Source: Burkholderiales bacterium
GTDB lineage: Bacteria > Pseudomonadota > Gammaproteobacteria > Burkholderiales > UBA11063
Direction: 5' to 3'
Assembly: GCA_020697255.1 (NCBI GenBank)
Contig: JAJFBE010000009.1
Coordinates: forward strand, 24,001-88,000
Length of the DNA: 64,000 nucleotides
The translations under genes were made by a program, and so were the position numbers. Below, one piece after another: positions 42,098 through 51,648 of the stretch; positions within the stretch are counted from its first letter, which is position 1, and each line of letters opens with the position of its first letter. Under the pieces are notes generated by a model. The model ran no database searches and had not been told where the DNA came from. It saw nothing but the letters and a program-made list of their open reading frames with translations.

Positions 42098-44068
42098 CTA
42101 AGGAGCATTTAGCTGCCATGTCATTATCTGTGGATTTACATACATTCTATCCCCGGCTTTTACCTTATATGCCTTAATAAACCCTGGCTGGTTCCTTAAA
42201 ACAGCATTTGTCCTGGTTTTTGCGGAGGCATGGATACTGGTGCATTCGTTATAGTTTGCAAATTGCCATATTTTGGCATAATTATAGTATAGGTACTGAG
42301 CTCCTGTCATACCATTATCAAGTTTTGGAATTGGTTTACCATCTAATGAGATAAGATATGCTTCATATGCTTTTTCCAGACCACGGTTATCTGCCATATC
42401 TTCATCTGTACTTCCAGCTGGTGTATATCCACCATTTTGATATTGAGTTCTTAACTGACTTCTCAACGCGTTTAGGCTGTCTATTTCTTGTTGTGATGCA
42501 AAGGGCACAGATTTTCCTGTTATTTGACTAACCTCTTTCAAACTTATTACATCTGATGCATGGCTTATTTCATGTCCAATAGTAGAGCCTATGCCGCCAT
42601 AATTAAATGATTTATCCTTGCTAGAATCAAAAAATGGTTGTTGTAACTCAGTGATTGGTAAGAGTAGAGCGTTTTGATAAAGTAAATATGCCGGGCTCAG
42701 GTTATGATATAAATTATTTTGATCCCAAACTACATAAGATAAGGGTAGCTTTACACCAATTTTATCAACGAAATACTGATAATACTGCTGGTTTATTCGT
42801 AGTGTATTTCCTAAGGGGTGATTAGGTTCGATAATATTACTGGATCCAATTAACGCATAAGCACTATCACCAGAATAGTCATAGCCAGGATAGCCAATGG
42901 CCAATCGCATATTTGCGATCCTATTTGTTATAATTTGTTTTGTTTTAGGGGTTTTTATCCATACTGACTGTTCAATACCGTTAAGGTATGCTGTTTTAAT
43001 ATTATTAAATATTTGGTCAATCTCCCCTTTATTTGCATTTAGATATCCATCAAAGCATAACCTGTTTATTTCATTACCAAAGCTTACTTTAATCTGTTCA
43101 AATGCCAAAGAACGATTAACTTCGGTATTATGCTGTGCAGATAATAATATTCTTTTGTATGCAACTGCAAAACGAAATTTGAAATACCATTTCCATACTT
43201 CCCGATCTGATGGCAAATCGTTTATTGTGTCATAAAAAAATGTATTGATAAACACGCTGCGCGTATGCTGGCTTATACCAGTTTCCCTCAAATATTCCTG
43301 CCAGTTTTTTGGCAGCTTATCAATATTATATTCCTTCAAGGCAACAAAAGGATACTCTTGCTGATGTATCTTGTTTTCTAGGTTTAAAATATTGTTTGCA
43401 GTCTTGGGGGAGATAGTAACGGCTGGAGTAGTATTAACCGCTAGTAAGTTTAAGGTATCTTGAACATCTTTTAAGGTTAGTTTTTCTTGGGGGGGGCCTA
43501 GTAGGTCGGCTATTACTGACTGTACAATGTAAACGTGCCCTATATTTGAGGTGGTATTAGGATGTATCTCAATATTTGCAATTGAATTTACACCAAACTT
43601 GTCCAAATAACCTCCCGCAGCAAGAGGGGTGAAATTAAAAGCAAAATATTTATCAATCTCATTCAGAATGTCTTTAGTTGTATTTTGTATTTCTAAACGC
43701 CTGTCCTTATCATTGTCGGCGTTGCCCTCATCTGGCATTATACTTAGGTAAAATGCTTTTACTTTATTATTACCTTCCTCATCTACCATTTTGCTGATAC
43801 AACTATCAACTAGTGCATTATACTTCTTTAATGCTATTGAATTTACATTACATTGCATAAATTCTTCTTCAGAGCGTATACTAGAGATACTATCTAACCA
43901 TGACTGATTTACATGACCGTAAAAATCATCTTCTGCCCAGGGGACTCCATTAGTTGCTCTAATTACTTTAGGTTTATCATCAGGTAGAGAGCTACCATGA
44001 CCTGCCATAGTAGATCCCGAAAATAACAATAACATACAAAACAGATATTTTAATTTATACTTTGTCAT
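42098..44068 (-). CDS. M13 family metallopeptidase (neprilysin/PepO-like), exported
   Basis: 656 aa from ATG 44068 (AAGGA at a good distance; an ATG three codons earlier touches that site). A signal peptide covers about residues 1-22 (LFCMLLLFSGSTMA). The zinc site is HEISH in IGHEISHASD, with the third ligand Glu in EDMADNRGLEKAY. The substrate-binding NAFN-type region and C-terminal NQPGFIKAYKVKAGDRMYV fit the family. It probably cleaves peptides in the periplasm. It lies on the opposite strand inside the mur/fts cluster, and its upstream region carries the inverted TACCGAATTTCCGTA box. Confidence 0.92.
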   Translation of the reverse strand: MTKYKLKYLFCMLLLFSGSTMAGHGSSLPDDKPKVIRATNGVPWAEDDFYGHVNQSWLDSISSIRSEEEFMQCNVNSIALKKYNALVDSCISKMVDEEGNNKVKAFYLSIMPDEGNADNDKDRRLEIQNTTKDILNEIDKYFAFNFTPLAAGGYLDKFGVNSIANIEIHPNTTSNIGHVYIVQSVIADLLGPPQEKLTLKDVQDTLNLLAVNTTPAVTISPKTANNILNLENKIHQQEYPFVALKEYNIDKLPKNWQEYLRETGISQHTRSVFINTFFYDTINDLPSDREVWKWYFKFRFAVAYKRILLSAQHNTEVNRSLAFEQIKVSFGNEINRLCFDGYLNANKGEIDQIFNNIKTAYLNGIEQSVWIKTPKTKQIITNRIANMRLAIGYPGYDYSGDSAYALIGSSNIIEPNHPLGNTLRINQQYYQYFVDKIGVKLPLSYVVWDQNNLYHNLSPAYLLYQNALLLPITELQQPFFDSSKDKSFNYGGIGSTIGHEISHASDVISLKEVSQITGKSVPFASQQEIDSLNALRSQLRTQYQNGGYTPAGSTDEDMADNRGLEKAYEAYLISLDGKPIPKLDNGMTGAQYLYYNYAKIWQFANYNECTSIHASAKTRTNAVLRNQPGFIKAYKVKAGDRMYVNPQIMTWQLNAP

Positions 44069-44093
44069 TTCTAACATCCTTAATTACAATTGT

Positions 44094-44099
44094 ATTATA
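44094..44099 (-). promoter_or_regulatory. -10 box of the M13 peptidase gene
   Basis: Minus strand TATAAT, 26 bases upstream of the start codon. TTGTCT lies 19 bases further upstream as a poor -35. Confidence 0.5.
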
Positions 44100-44130
44100 C
44101 GTAGTATGACATAAATTCAGACAAGATCCA

Positions 44131-44145
44131 TACGGAAATTCGGTA
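44131..44145 (-). promoter_or_regulatory. Candidate operator TACCGAATTTCCGTA
   Basis: Read on the minus strand it is identical to 20115-20129. It lies about 30 bases upstream of the -10 box and is followed by an AATTTATG block at the same distance as the AATTCATG block at the other two sites. Confidence 0.5.
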
Positions 44146-44264
44146 AAGCAGTTTTTGAGATTTTGCATACTTAATACTAAAGTCATACATAATACTAAAA
44201 GTCTGCCCAGGTATAAATAAATCATATATAATCTATCCATCTTGAAACTAATTGAATGGATAAT

Positions 44265-45644
44265 ATGAATTTAACCCTAATTGAAGTAGCAAAAATGTGT
44301 GGTGGTGAACTATCACCAAATTCTGATGAACAGTTATTAATTAATAATGTAGTAATAGATAGCCGCAAGGCAGTAGATAACACATTATTTGTTGCCATTA
44401 TAGGTGAAAAACAGGATGCACATGAATTTATTGCTGAATTACATCAAAGTAATACTAAAGTAGCTAGCTTAGTTAGTAGAAACCAGGTCTTAAAATTAAA
44501 TATTCCTGAAATAATAACTCAGTTACCTAATTTGATTTATGTGGAAGATACAGTAAAAGCTTTAGGTAAATTAGCCGGTAGCTATCGACAACAATTTGAT
44601 ATCCCGATAGTTGGCATAACCGGTAGTAATGGTAAGACTACTGTTAAAGAAATGCTAAAACTAATTTGTGATTATCAATTTGGTGCTATGCATGTATTAG
44701 CAACTGAGGGTAACTTAAATAATCACTTAGGCGTACCGCTTAGCTTATTTAAATTAAACTCTAGCCATAAAGTTGCCATTCTTGAGATGGGTATGAACCA
44801 TGCGGGGGAGTTAGATTATTTATCCAATTTGGCTAAACCTACAATTACTATAGTTAATAATGTACGATTAGCACACGCCGGGTTTTTTAATGCAATAGAA
44901 GATATTGCCAGGGCAAAAGCGGAAATTTACCATGGGCTTGTAGATAATGGAGTTGCCTGTATAAATGTTTTAGAGCCACTTTATTCGATATTTGAACAAA
45001 ATATTGCACCAAAAATTAAGCGGTTTTATTATGGTAATAATAGCACGGTATGCTATATCAAAACAAGCAGTGCCAATGGTGAGATGTGTGTTGTTACTCC
45101 AAAAGGTGATTTAAAGGTAACACTACAAGTTTTGGGAGAACATAACCAAAAAAATGCTCTAAGTGCAATAGCTATCGCCCTTAATTTAAACTGTGATCGG
45201 CTAAATGTTGAAAAAGGTTTAAATGACTATAAAGGCTTTGCCCGGCGCTTAGAGAAGAAAACTGCATTTAATGGAGCACTAATTATTGATGATAGCTATA
45301 ATGCCAATCAGTCATCAGTAGAAGCGGCAATATTGGCAATAAAAGGGTTACCTAAACCACATTGGCTGATTTTAGCAGACTTAAAGGAATTAGGCAAATT
45401 TGGAAATCAGGCACATGAAGAAATCGGTCGTTTTGCAGCCGGAAATGAAATAGATAAGCTCTTAACTATCGGTGAATTAGCGGAGATCGCCAATACTTCA
45501 TTTACAGGCGATAAATTACATTTTAAAAGTAATCAGGATGTAGTAAAATATTGTCTGAATAATTTACCCAAAACTGCAACCTTATTAATAAAAGGGTCCC
45601 TCTCTACAAATTTAAAAGAGGTTGTAAATAGTTTACTTAAATAA
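44265..45644 (+). CDS. murF: UDP-MurNAc-tripeptide:D-Ala-D-Ala ligase MurF
   Basis: 459 aa. ATP loop GITGSNGKTTVKEML is near residues 106-120, then EMGMNHAGELDYL, VNNVRLAHAGFF, and IIDDSYNANQSSVEAAI near residue 345. It completes the UDP-MurNAc-pentapeptide. I chose ATG 44265, which has a weak GGA upstream; ATG 44256 three codons earlier is equally possible. It restarts the wall cluster after the inserted peptidase gene, so it may need its own promoter. Confidence 0.95.
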   Translation: MNLTLIEVAKMCGGELSPNSDEQLLINNVVIDSRKAVDNTLFVAIIGEKQDAHEFIAELHQSNTKVASLVSRNQVLKLNIPEIITQLPNLIYVEDTVKALGKLAGSYRQQFDIPIVGITGSNGKTTVKEMLKLICDYQFGAMHVLATEGNLNNHLGVPLSLFKLNSSHKVAILEMGMNHAGELDYLSNLAKPTITIVNNVRLAHAGFFNAIEDIARAKAEIYHGLVDNGVACINVLEPLYSIFEQNIAPKIKRFYYGNNSTVCYIKTSSANGEMCVVTPKGDLKVTLQVLGEHNQKNALSAIAIALNLNCDRLNVEKGLNDYKGFARRLEKKTAFNGALIIDDSYNANQSSVEAAILAIKGLPKPHWLILADLKELGKFGNQAHEEIGRFAAGNEIDKLLTIGELAEIANTSFTGDKLHFKSNQDVVKYCLNNLPKTATLLIKGSLSTNLKEVVNSLLK

Positions 45645-45665
45645 TATCATACAGGATGGTGGGAT

Positions 45666-46751
45666 ATGTTTGTTTTTCTTTCCAATTTATTTGAACACCA
45701 TCTAGGTGCGCTACGCTTATTTGACTACGTAACATTTCGCGCATTGGTTGCATGCCTTTTTTCCTTACTCTTTTCGATCTTAGTTGGTGAACGGGTTATT
45801 GCCTGGCTAACCAAACTAAAGGTTGGGCAAAGTGTGCGTGATGACGGGCCGCAGACGCATCTGGTTAAAACAGGCACACCTACTATGGGAGGTGTCCTAA
45901 TTATCATCTCAGTTGTTATTACCGATCTTATCTTTGCTGATTTATTCAATCCATATATATGGCTATTGCTATTTGTATTAGTTGGTACCGGCACGATTGG
46001 TTTTATAGATGATTATCGCAAGATCGTGTATAAAAATTCCAAAGGTTTATCCGGCAAAAAAAAGATGATCTTTCAGGCCCTGATAGCGTTTATTGCCGGG
46101 TTGGTGTTACTTTACTTGGTTCATTTACCCAAAACAACAGAATTTGTAATTCCTTTTTTTAAGGGGGTAGCATATCCATTTGGAACCTTGGGGTTTTTAG
46201 TTTTAACTTATCTGGTGATTTGTGGTAGTTCTAATGCAGTTAATTTAACTGATGGTTTGGACGGGTTGGTATCATTTCCAGTGATTACAGTTTCGATTGG
46301 TTTAGGCATATTTGCTTACGTTGCCAGTAATAAGATCTTTGCATCTCATTTACTCTTACCGCATGTACCTGGTAGCCAGGAATTAGTGGTTTTTAGCGGC
46401 AGCCTGATTGGTTCTTGTCTTGGATTTTTATGGTTTAATGCCTATCCGGCACGAGTTTTTATGGGCGATGTAGGATCCTTGGCAATTGGTGCAGCATTAG
46501 GGACAATGGCAATTATAGTCAGACAAGAAATAGCCTATGCTATTTTGGCTGGCTTATTTGTTATGGAGGCAGTTTCAGTGATTATGCAAGTTGGCTATTT
46601 CAAAATGCGTAGAAAACGAATTTTTTTAATGGCACCGATTCATCATCACTTTGAATTAAAAGGCTGGAAGGAAAATCAGGTAGTTGTACGGTTTTGGGTT
46701 ATTAGTATAGTGCTATTATTACTTAGCCTCTCCACCATTAAATTACGCTAA
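45666..46751 (+). CDS. mraY: Phospho-N-acetylmuramoyl-pentapeptide-transferase MraY
   Basis: 361 aa with ten membrane segments. It transfers phospho-MurNAc-pentapeptide to undecaprenyl phosphate, forming lipid I. Diagnostic blocks are DDGPQTHLVKTGTPTMGG, GFIDDYRK (acidic pair), NAVNLTDGLDGL and the His-rich APIHHHFELKGW. GGTGGGA precedes the start. It lies 2 bases upstream of murD. Confidence 0.98.
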   Translation: MFVFLSNLFEHHLGALRLFDYVTFRALVACLFSLLFSILVGERVIAWLTKLKVGQSVRDDGPQTHLVKTGTPTMGGVLIIISVVITDLIFADLFNPYIWLLLFVLVGTGTIGFIDDYRKIVYKNSKGLSGKKKMIFQALIAFIAGLVLLYLVHLPKTTEFVIPFFKGVAYPFGTLGFLVLTYLVICGSSNAVNLTDGLDGLVSFPVITVSIGLGIFAYVASNKIFASHLLLPHVPGSQELVVFSGSLIGSCLGFLWFNAYPARVFMGDVGSLAIGAALGTMAIIVRQEIAYAILAGLFVMEAVSVIMQVGYFKMRRKRIFLMAPIHHHFELKGWKENQVVVRFWVISIVLLLLSLSTIKLR

Positions 46752-46753
46752 TT

Positions 46754-48130
46754 ATGAAAAACATAGATTTTAAAAAACACAAGTTTGCGGTAATTGGTTT
46801 AGGCGATACTGGATTATCGATTATTGACTATTTACGCTATCAAAATGCCAATTTAACTAAGGTGTTTGATACTCGCGATACTCCTCCACATCGGGAGGCT
46901 GTTTCTGCATATCAACTATTTTGTGGTAAATTAGAAAAATTGAGCTTCGATGATATAGATGTTATCGTAATTAGCCCCGGGATATCCATTTATGAGCCGG
47001 TATTACAAGAACTGATTACACAAGGTAAGATTATTGTTGGTGATATTGAACTATTTGCTTTAGCGGTTAAAGATTGGCCTTCCAAAATAATTGGTATTAC
47101 AGGCAGTAACGGCAAAACCACAGTTACTACCTTAACCGGGTATTTAGCCGATGCTTCAGGATATACTACACTAGTTGCCGGAAATATTGGGGTACCAGTT
47201 TTGCAAAGTTATATTAAAATCATGCAAACTGGTGATATTCCGCAAATTATTGTATTGGAGCTGTCAAGCTTTCAGTTAGAAACAACTTATAGTCTAAATT
47301 TGGTGGCAGCAACAGTTTTAAATATTTCGGAAGATCATTTAGACCGTTACCGCGATTTACTTGAGTATGCGTATGCCAAGAGCCATATTTTTAATAATTG
47401 TAAAACTCAAGTATTAAATATATCAGATCCATTGGTTATGAGTATGAGTAGAAGTGCTTGCCAACATGCATTTTTTGGCAATGAACCTGAAGCAACATAT
47501 AAGCTGGTAAAAAATGATGATGGGATTTTTTTAAATATAAATTCAGAAGCTTATATAGAAGGGAATAAACTGGGGCTGGTAGGACTACATAATTATCAAA
47601 ATGTTTTAGCCAGCCTTGCATTATTATCCGTATCCGGAATAGATATTTTTAGTTCTCAGTTTAAAGATGCACTTGAAAACTTTAAAGGTTTAGAACATAG
47701 AATGCAAAAAGTAGGGGTGGTAGGCGGTATTACTTATATAGAGGATTCTAAAGGTACCAACGTTGGAGCTGTGGTTGCCGGAGTATCCGGACTAGATCGG
47801 CCGGTACACTTGATCCTGGGTGGAGATGGAAAAGGGCAAGATTTTAGCCCATTAGTTAAGTTGGTAGCAAATTATTGTAAATCGGTAGCAATACTTGGTC
47901 AGGATAAGTATAAAATTAATGATGTTTTATCCGGATTATCTATGCCAATAAAGCTGTGTGATTCTTTGGAAGAGTGTATTGTGTTTTGTAATAGTAATGC
48001 AGTATCTGGTGAATATGTAGTATTGTCACCGGCGTGTGCCTCATGGGATATGTTTGATAATTATAAGCATAGAGCTCAAGTATTTAAAGATTTTGTACTC
48101 AAACATATAGAAAAAATGGTAGAAAAATGA
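46754..48130 (+). CDS. murD: UDP-MurNAc-L-alanine:D-glutamate ligase MurD
   Basis: 458 aa. N-terminal Rossmann-like domain (VIGLGDTGLSIIDYL), ATP loop GITGSNGKTTVTTL near residues 114-127, VLELSSFQLE, NISEDHLDRY and DSKGTNVGAVVAG follow the family order. It adds D-Glu to UDP-MurNAc-L-Ala. Its last 4 bases overlap the ftsW start (ATGA), so translation is coupled. Confidence 0.97.
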   Translation: MKNIDFKKHKFAVIGLGDTGLSIIDYLRYQNANLTKVFDTRDTPPHREAVSAYQLFCGKLEKLSFDDIDVIVISPGISIYEPVLQELITQGKIIVGDIELFALAVKDWPSKIIGITGSNGKTTVTTLTGYLADASGYTTLVAGNIGVPVLQSYIKIMQTGDIPQIIVLELSSFQLETTYSLNLVAATVLNISEDHLDRYRDLLEYAYAKSHIFNNCKTQVLNISDPLVMSMSRSACQHAFFGNEPEATYKLVKNDDGIFLNINSEAYIEGNKLGLVGLHNYQNVLASLALLSVSGIDIFSSQFKDALENFKGLEHRMQKVGVVGGITYIEDSKGTNVGAVVAGVSGLDRPVHLILGGDGKGQDFSPLVKLVANYCKSVAILGQDKYKINDVLSGLSMPIKLCDSLEECIVFCNSNAVSGEYVVLSPACASWDMFDNYKHRAQVFKDFVLKHIEKMVEK

Positions 48131-49311
48131 GAATATTTAGCGCAATAGGTAGATGGATCTTAGAGTCCAGACAAAATGAGGCGGCTAAAATTGATGAGCC
48201 GATTTTGTTTTCAGCAATAATTTTGGCTGTTTTTGGAATAATTATGGTTTATTCGGCGTCAATTGCTTTTGCAACGCATGATGCAAATTTACAAAACTCA
48301 TATTATTATGTTACACGGCATGTAATGTATTTAACAGTTGGGGGAGTCGCCGGGATAATTGCTTTTTATGCACCAACCAACTTTTGGCGTAAAAATGCGG
48401 TTAAAATTGCTGTTTTTATTATTTTATTACTAGTTGCTGTCCTTATTCCCCATGTAGGTAAGACAGTAAATGGTGCCAAGCGTTGGATTGGAGTTGGTTT
48501 ACTCAACGTACAGCCTTCTGAATTTGCCAAACTTGGTATGGCAATTTATTTATCCGATTATGTATGTGGCAAAACGCTAAGCTTCAAACGCTTCTGGAAT
48601 GATTTATTTCCGGTATTATTGGCAATCGGAAGCGTTTCTGCGTTGTTATTAGCTGAGCCGGATATGGGCTCAACTACAGTAGTATTTATTATTGCCTTAG
48701 GTATTTTGTATATGGCAGACATAGATAAGAAATTTATAACCGGTTTAACCTTAATTGGGGTGATTGGCTTTGTTGGGCTTATTATTGCAGCACCATATCG
48801 TATGCGCCGGGTACTTGGGTTTATTGATCCATGGCAGGATGCATTAGGTAAGGGCTATCAGCTCACCCACTCTCTATTGGCAGTCGGACATGGCGGGTGG
48901 CTAGGGGCAGGATTAGGTAATAGTATTGAAAAATTATTTTATCTGCCGGAAGCGCATACCGATTTTATTTTAGCAATTATTGCTGAAGAAACAGGTGCGG
49001 CTGGTGTGTTAGTTGTTTTATTATTTTTCTGGATTATTTTTTATCGAGGTTTTAAATTAATTGGTAATGAAGCAAGATATTTGGCTAACCGCCAGTTCCA
49101 ATCACTATTAGCCCAAGGGATAAGTTTATGGTTTTTTGCCCAGGCCCTGGTTAATATTGGGGTAGCAATCGGGGTTTTACCGACAAAGGGTTTAACTCTG
49201 CCTTTTATTTCTTTTGGTGGAAGTTCTATTTTAGTAAGCTGTATAGCATTGGGGATTTTACTTAAAATTGATTATGAAAACCGCCAAATTAAACGCGGCG
49301 TCGCTATTTAA
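48127..49311 (+). CDS. ftsW: Lipid II glycan polymerase FtsW
   Basis: 394 aa SEDS protein with about ten membrane segments. Conserved blocks are VYSAS, NGAKRWIGVGLLNVQPSEFAKL, LLAEPDMGST, GKGYQLTHSLLAVGHGGWLGAGLG, LPEAHTDFILAIIAEE and LPFISFGGSSI. It is the septal polymerase partner of FtsI. Overlaps murD by 4 bases. Confidence 0.97.
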   Translation: MRIFSAIGRWILESRQNEAAKIDEPILFSAIILAVFGIIMVYSASIAFATHDANLQNSYYYVTRHVMYLTVGGVAGIIAFYAPTNFWRKNAVKIAVFIILLLVAVLIPHVGKTVNGAKRWIGVGLLNVQPSEFAKLGMAIYLSDYVCGKTLSFKRFWNDLFPVLLAIGSVSALLLAEPDMGSTTVVFIIALGILYMADIDKKFITGLTLIGVIGFVGLIIAAPYRMRRVLGFIDPWQDALGKGYQLTHSLLAVGHGGWLGAGLGNSIEKLFYLPEAHTDFILAIIAEETGAAGVLVVLLFFWIIFYRGFKLIGNEARYLANRQFQSLLAQGISLWFFAQALVNIGVAIGVLPTKGLTLPFISFGGSSILVSCIALGILLKIDYENRQIKRGVAI

Positions 49312-49320
49312 TAGATTATT

Positions 49321-49350
49321 GTCATTCCCTCGCAGGGGTGGGAATCTATG
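49321..49350. repeat. REP-like palindrome between ftsW and murG
   Basis: GTCATTCCCTCGCAGGGGTGGGAATCTATG, followed by CTCTAAA. The flanking 'ATG-C-CTAAA' also follows the copy at 51593. Confidence 0.7.
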
Positions 49351-49371
49351 CTCTAAATTTTTGGAAACATT

Positions 49372-50448
49372 ATGAAGAAAAAAATTATATTTACTGCCGG
49401 CGGAACCGGGGGGCATATTTTTCCGGCGCTTGCAGTTGCGAAGTTGTGCATTCCTGAATACGATGTATTATGGGTTGGCGCTAAAAATGGCATTGAGAAT
49501 AAGATTGTCAGTGAACATCATATTCCAATTCAGAATATAAAGATTTCCGGTCTGCGTAAAAAAGGCATCCGTCGGTTAATCTGGATGCCATTTTTATTGT
49601 TATATGCTTTTGTCCAGGCATTTATCCTGATTTTACGTGCGAGGCCGGATGTAATAGTTGGTTTTGGTGGATATGCAACATTTCCTATTTGCTTTATGGG
49701 TTCCCTATTACGTATACCGGTAATAATACATGAGCAAAACTCGGTGCCTGGATTAAGCAATAAGGTATTATCTTATTTGGTAAATAAAGTTATAGTTGCT
49801 TTTCCTGACGTATTAACCGGCAAAAAAACATTACTATTGGGCAATCCGGTACGTAATGATATATCCAGTATTGCTGTGCCTGAAATTAGATATTCTGCCC
49901 GGCAGGGGGGATTAAACATTTTGGTATTAGGCGGTTCATTAGGTGCCAAGGTTTTTAATGATATCTTACCTGAAGTATTTTACATGGTAGAAAATAAACA
50001 AGCCGGGTATATTGCAAGTATTATCCATCAGGTGGGTAAAGGTGATCGCGAAAGTGTAGAAAATGAGTATAGAAAATTTGGGATAAACAATGTTAATGTG
50101 ATAAATTTTATAGATAATATGGCCGATATGTATGCAAATGTTGATTTATTGATTTGCCGTTCCGGCGCTTCTACGGTTAGTGAGGTATCAGCATGCGGTG
50201 TTGCTGCAATTTTTGTCCCATATCCATATGCAGTAGATGACCATCAAAAATATAATGCATTAAATTTGGTGGAAAATAAAGCATCAATCATGTTTATCCA
50301 ATCTGAATTAAATGCCCAAAAACTAGCTGATACATTAGTTACATTAGATAGGAATAAGTGCGCTGATATGGCCTCTATTGCTAGAAGTTTGGCAATTACC
50401 AACAGCAGTGATAAGATAAAAGAAGTAATAACCAGCTATATAACATAA
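49372..50448 (+). CDS. murG: Lipid II-forming GlcNAc transferase MurG
   Basis: 358 aa GT-B enzyme at the inner-membrane face that adds GlcNAc to lipid I. Glycine-rich GGTGGHIFPALAVA is near residues 10-23, then GFGGYATFP, HEQNSVPG, VLGGSLGA, and the donor site ICRSGASTVSEVSACG and PYPYAVDDHQ. It is the last gene of the wall cluster here; the usual murC, ddl and ftsQAZ do not follow. Confidence 0.97.
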   Translation: MKKKIIFTAGGTGGHIFPALAVAKLCIPEYDVLWVGAKNGIENKIVSEHHIPIQNIKISGLRKKGIRRLIWMPFLLLYAFVQAFILILRARPDVIVGFGGYATFPICFMGSLLRIPVIIHEQNSVPGLSNKVLSYLVNKVIVAFPDVLTGKKTLLLGNPVRNDISSIAVPEIRYSARQGGLNILVLGGSLGAKVFNDILPEVFYMVENKQAGYIASIIHQVGKGDRESVENEYRKFGINNVNVINFIDNMADMYANVDLLICRSGASTVSEVSACGVAAIFVPYPYAVDDHQKYNALNLVENKASIMFIQSELNAQKLADTLVTLDRNKCADMASIARSLAITNSSDKIKEVITSYIT

Positions 50449-50466
50449 ACAATTTAAGGAAAATAG

Positions 50467-51591
50467 TTGAATAATCTAGCCAGTTACGCAGTAAAAACAA
50501 CAAAAGGCAGACTGCATAATGAAGAGACGCCAAAATACCGTTCAGAATTCGGACGTGACCGTGATCGGATTATTCACTCCAGTGCATTTAGGCGGCTTGA
50601 GTATAAAACGCAGGTGTTTATTAACCACGAAGGAGATTTATTTCGTACCCGGCTGACGCATAGTCTTGAAGTTGCGCAGGTAGGGCGTTCGGTGGCCAGT
50701 GCACTAAATTTAAATGTAGATTTGGTTGAGGCAATTTGCCTGGCACATGATTTGGGACATACTCCATTTGGTCATGTAGGTCAGGATGAACTAAACAGCT
50801 GTATGCACAAAGCTTGTGGTGAAGGATTTGAACATAATTTACAATCACTAAGAATAGTGGACAAACTAGAGGAGCGCTATGCTGATTTTGATGGGCTGAA
50901 TTTGACTTTTGAAACACGCGAAGGTATACTAAAGCATTGCTCTTTAAAAACAGCCAAAACTTTAGGTGATTTAGGCATCCGGTTTTTAAATAAAACCCAG
51001 CCATCACTTGAAGCGCAGCTAGCTAATGTCGCGGATGAATTAGCCTATAATTTTCATGACATTGATGATGGGTTACGAGCAGGAATAATTACGTTAGAGC
51101 AATTAGAAGAAGTTGCTATAATTGATGAAGAGCTAAAATATTTGCATAAGAAATATCCGGCTTTAAGTGGGCGCCGGCTTCATAAAGAATTGGTTCGGCA
51201 TCTTATAAATAAGACTATATACGATTTGATTGAATCAACGTTATCAAATATAAAAAAATATAACATTATAACTATGGATAATGTGCGTGGGATTATCCCA
51301 ATTGTTACCTATAGTGAATTAATGGCACAAAAACAAAAAGAATTAAAGAAATTTTTACATAAGAATTTATATAAGCACTCAAGTGTAATGCAATTAAGGT
51401 TTAAATCGGCCACTATTATTCGTGGATTATTTGAAGCTTTTGTTAGTGATGAAAGTTTATTGCCAGAAGCTTATCAGGATAAAATTGCTTCATGTGGATT
51501 ATATAGAGTGGTTGCGGATTATATATCCGGGATGACAGACAGGTATGCATTTAGGCAATATAACAAGTTATTTACGGTTGAGAATATTTAG
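50467..51591 (+). CDS. dgt: Deoxyguanosinetriphosphate triphosphohydrolase-like protein
   Basis: 374 aa HD-domain dNTPase. The N-terminal ETPKYRSEFGRDRDRIIHSSAFRRLEYKTQV block, the HD metal ligands in RLTHSLEVAQ and AHDLGHTPFGH (HD pair near residue 97), and the later Asp in NVADELAYNFHDIDDG are all present. It hydrolyses dNTPs to nucleoside and triphosphate. The TTG start at 50467 is backed by AAGGA at 50456-50460. It lies 18 bases after murG. Confidence 0.94.
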   Translation: MNNLASYAVKTTKGRLHNEETPKYRSEFGRDRDRIIHSSAFRRLEYKTQVFINHEGDLFRTRLTHSLEVAQVGRSVASALNLNVDLVEAICLAHDLGHTPFGHVGQDELNSCMHKACGEGFEHNLQSLRIVDKLEERYADFDGLNLTFETREGILKHCSLKTAKTLGDLGIRFLNKTQPSLEAQLANVADELAYNFHDIDDGLRAGIITLEQLEEVAIIDEELKYLHKKYPALSGRRLHKELVRHLINKTIYDLIESTLSNIKKYNIITMDNVRGIIPIVTYSELMAQKQKELKKFLHKNLYKHSSVMQLRFKSATIIRGLFEAFVSDESLLPEAYQDKIASCGLYRVVADYISGMTDRYAFRQYNKLFTVENI

Positions 51592-51592
51592 T

Positions 51593-51624
51593 GTAATTCC
51601 CGTGAAAACGGGGATCCATGCACT
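51593..51624. repeat. REP-like palindrome between dgt and relA
   Basis: GTAATTCCCGT-gaaa-ACGGGGATCCATGCACT, directly after the dgt stop, same family as 49321 and 11831. Confidence 0.68.
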
Positions 51625-51648
51625 AAAAATAATTAAAATAGGATTACA

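Noticed and set aside
44055..44240. 61-codon minus-strand open frame upstream of the M13 peptidase
   Set aside because: It overlaps the peptidase promoter and the operator-like box and has no ribosome binding site or domain.
50621..51007. 128-codon antisense open frame over dgt
   Set aside because: The HD-domain gene on the plus strand is unambiguous.
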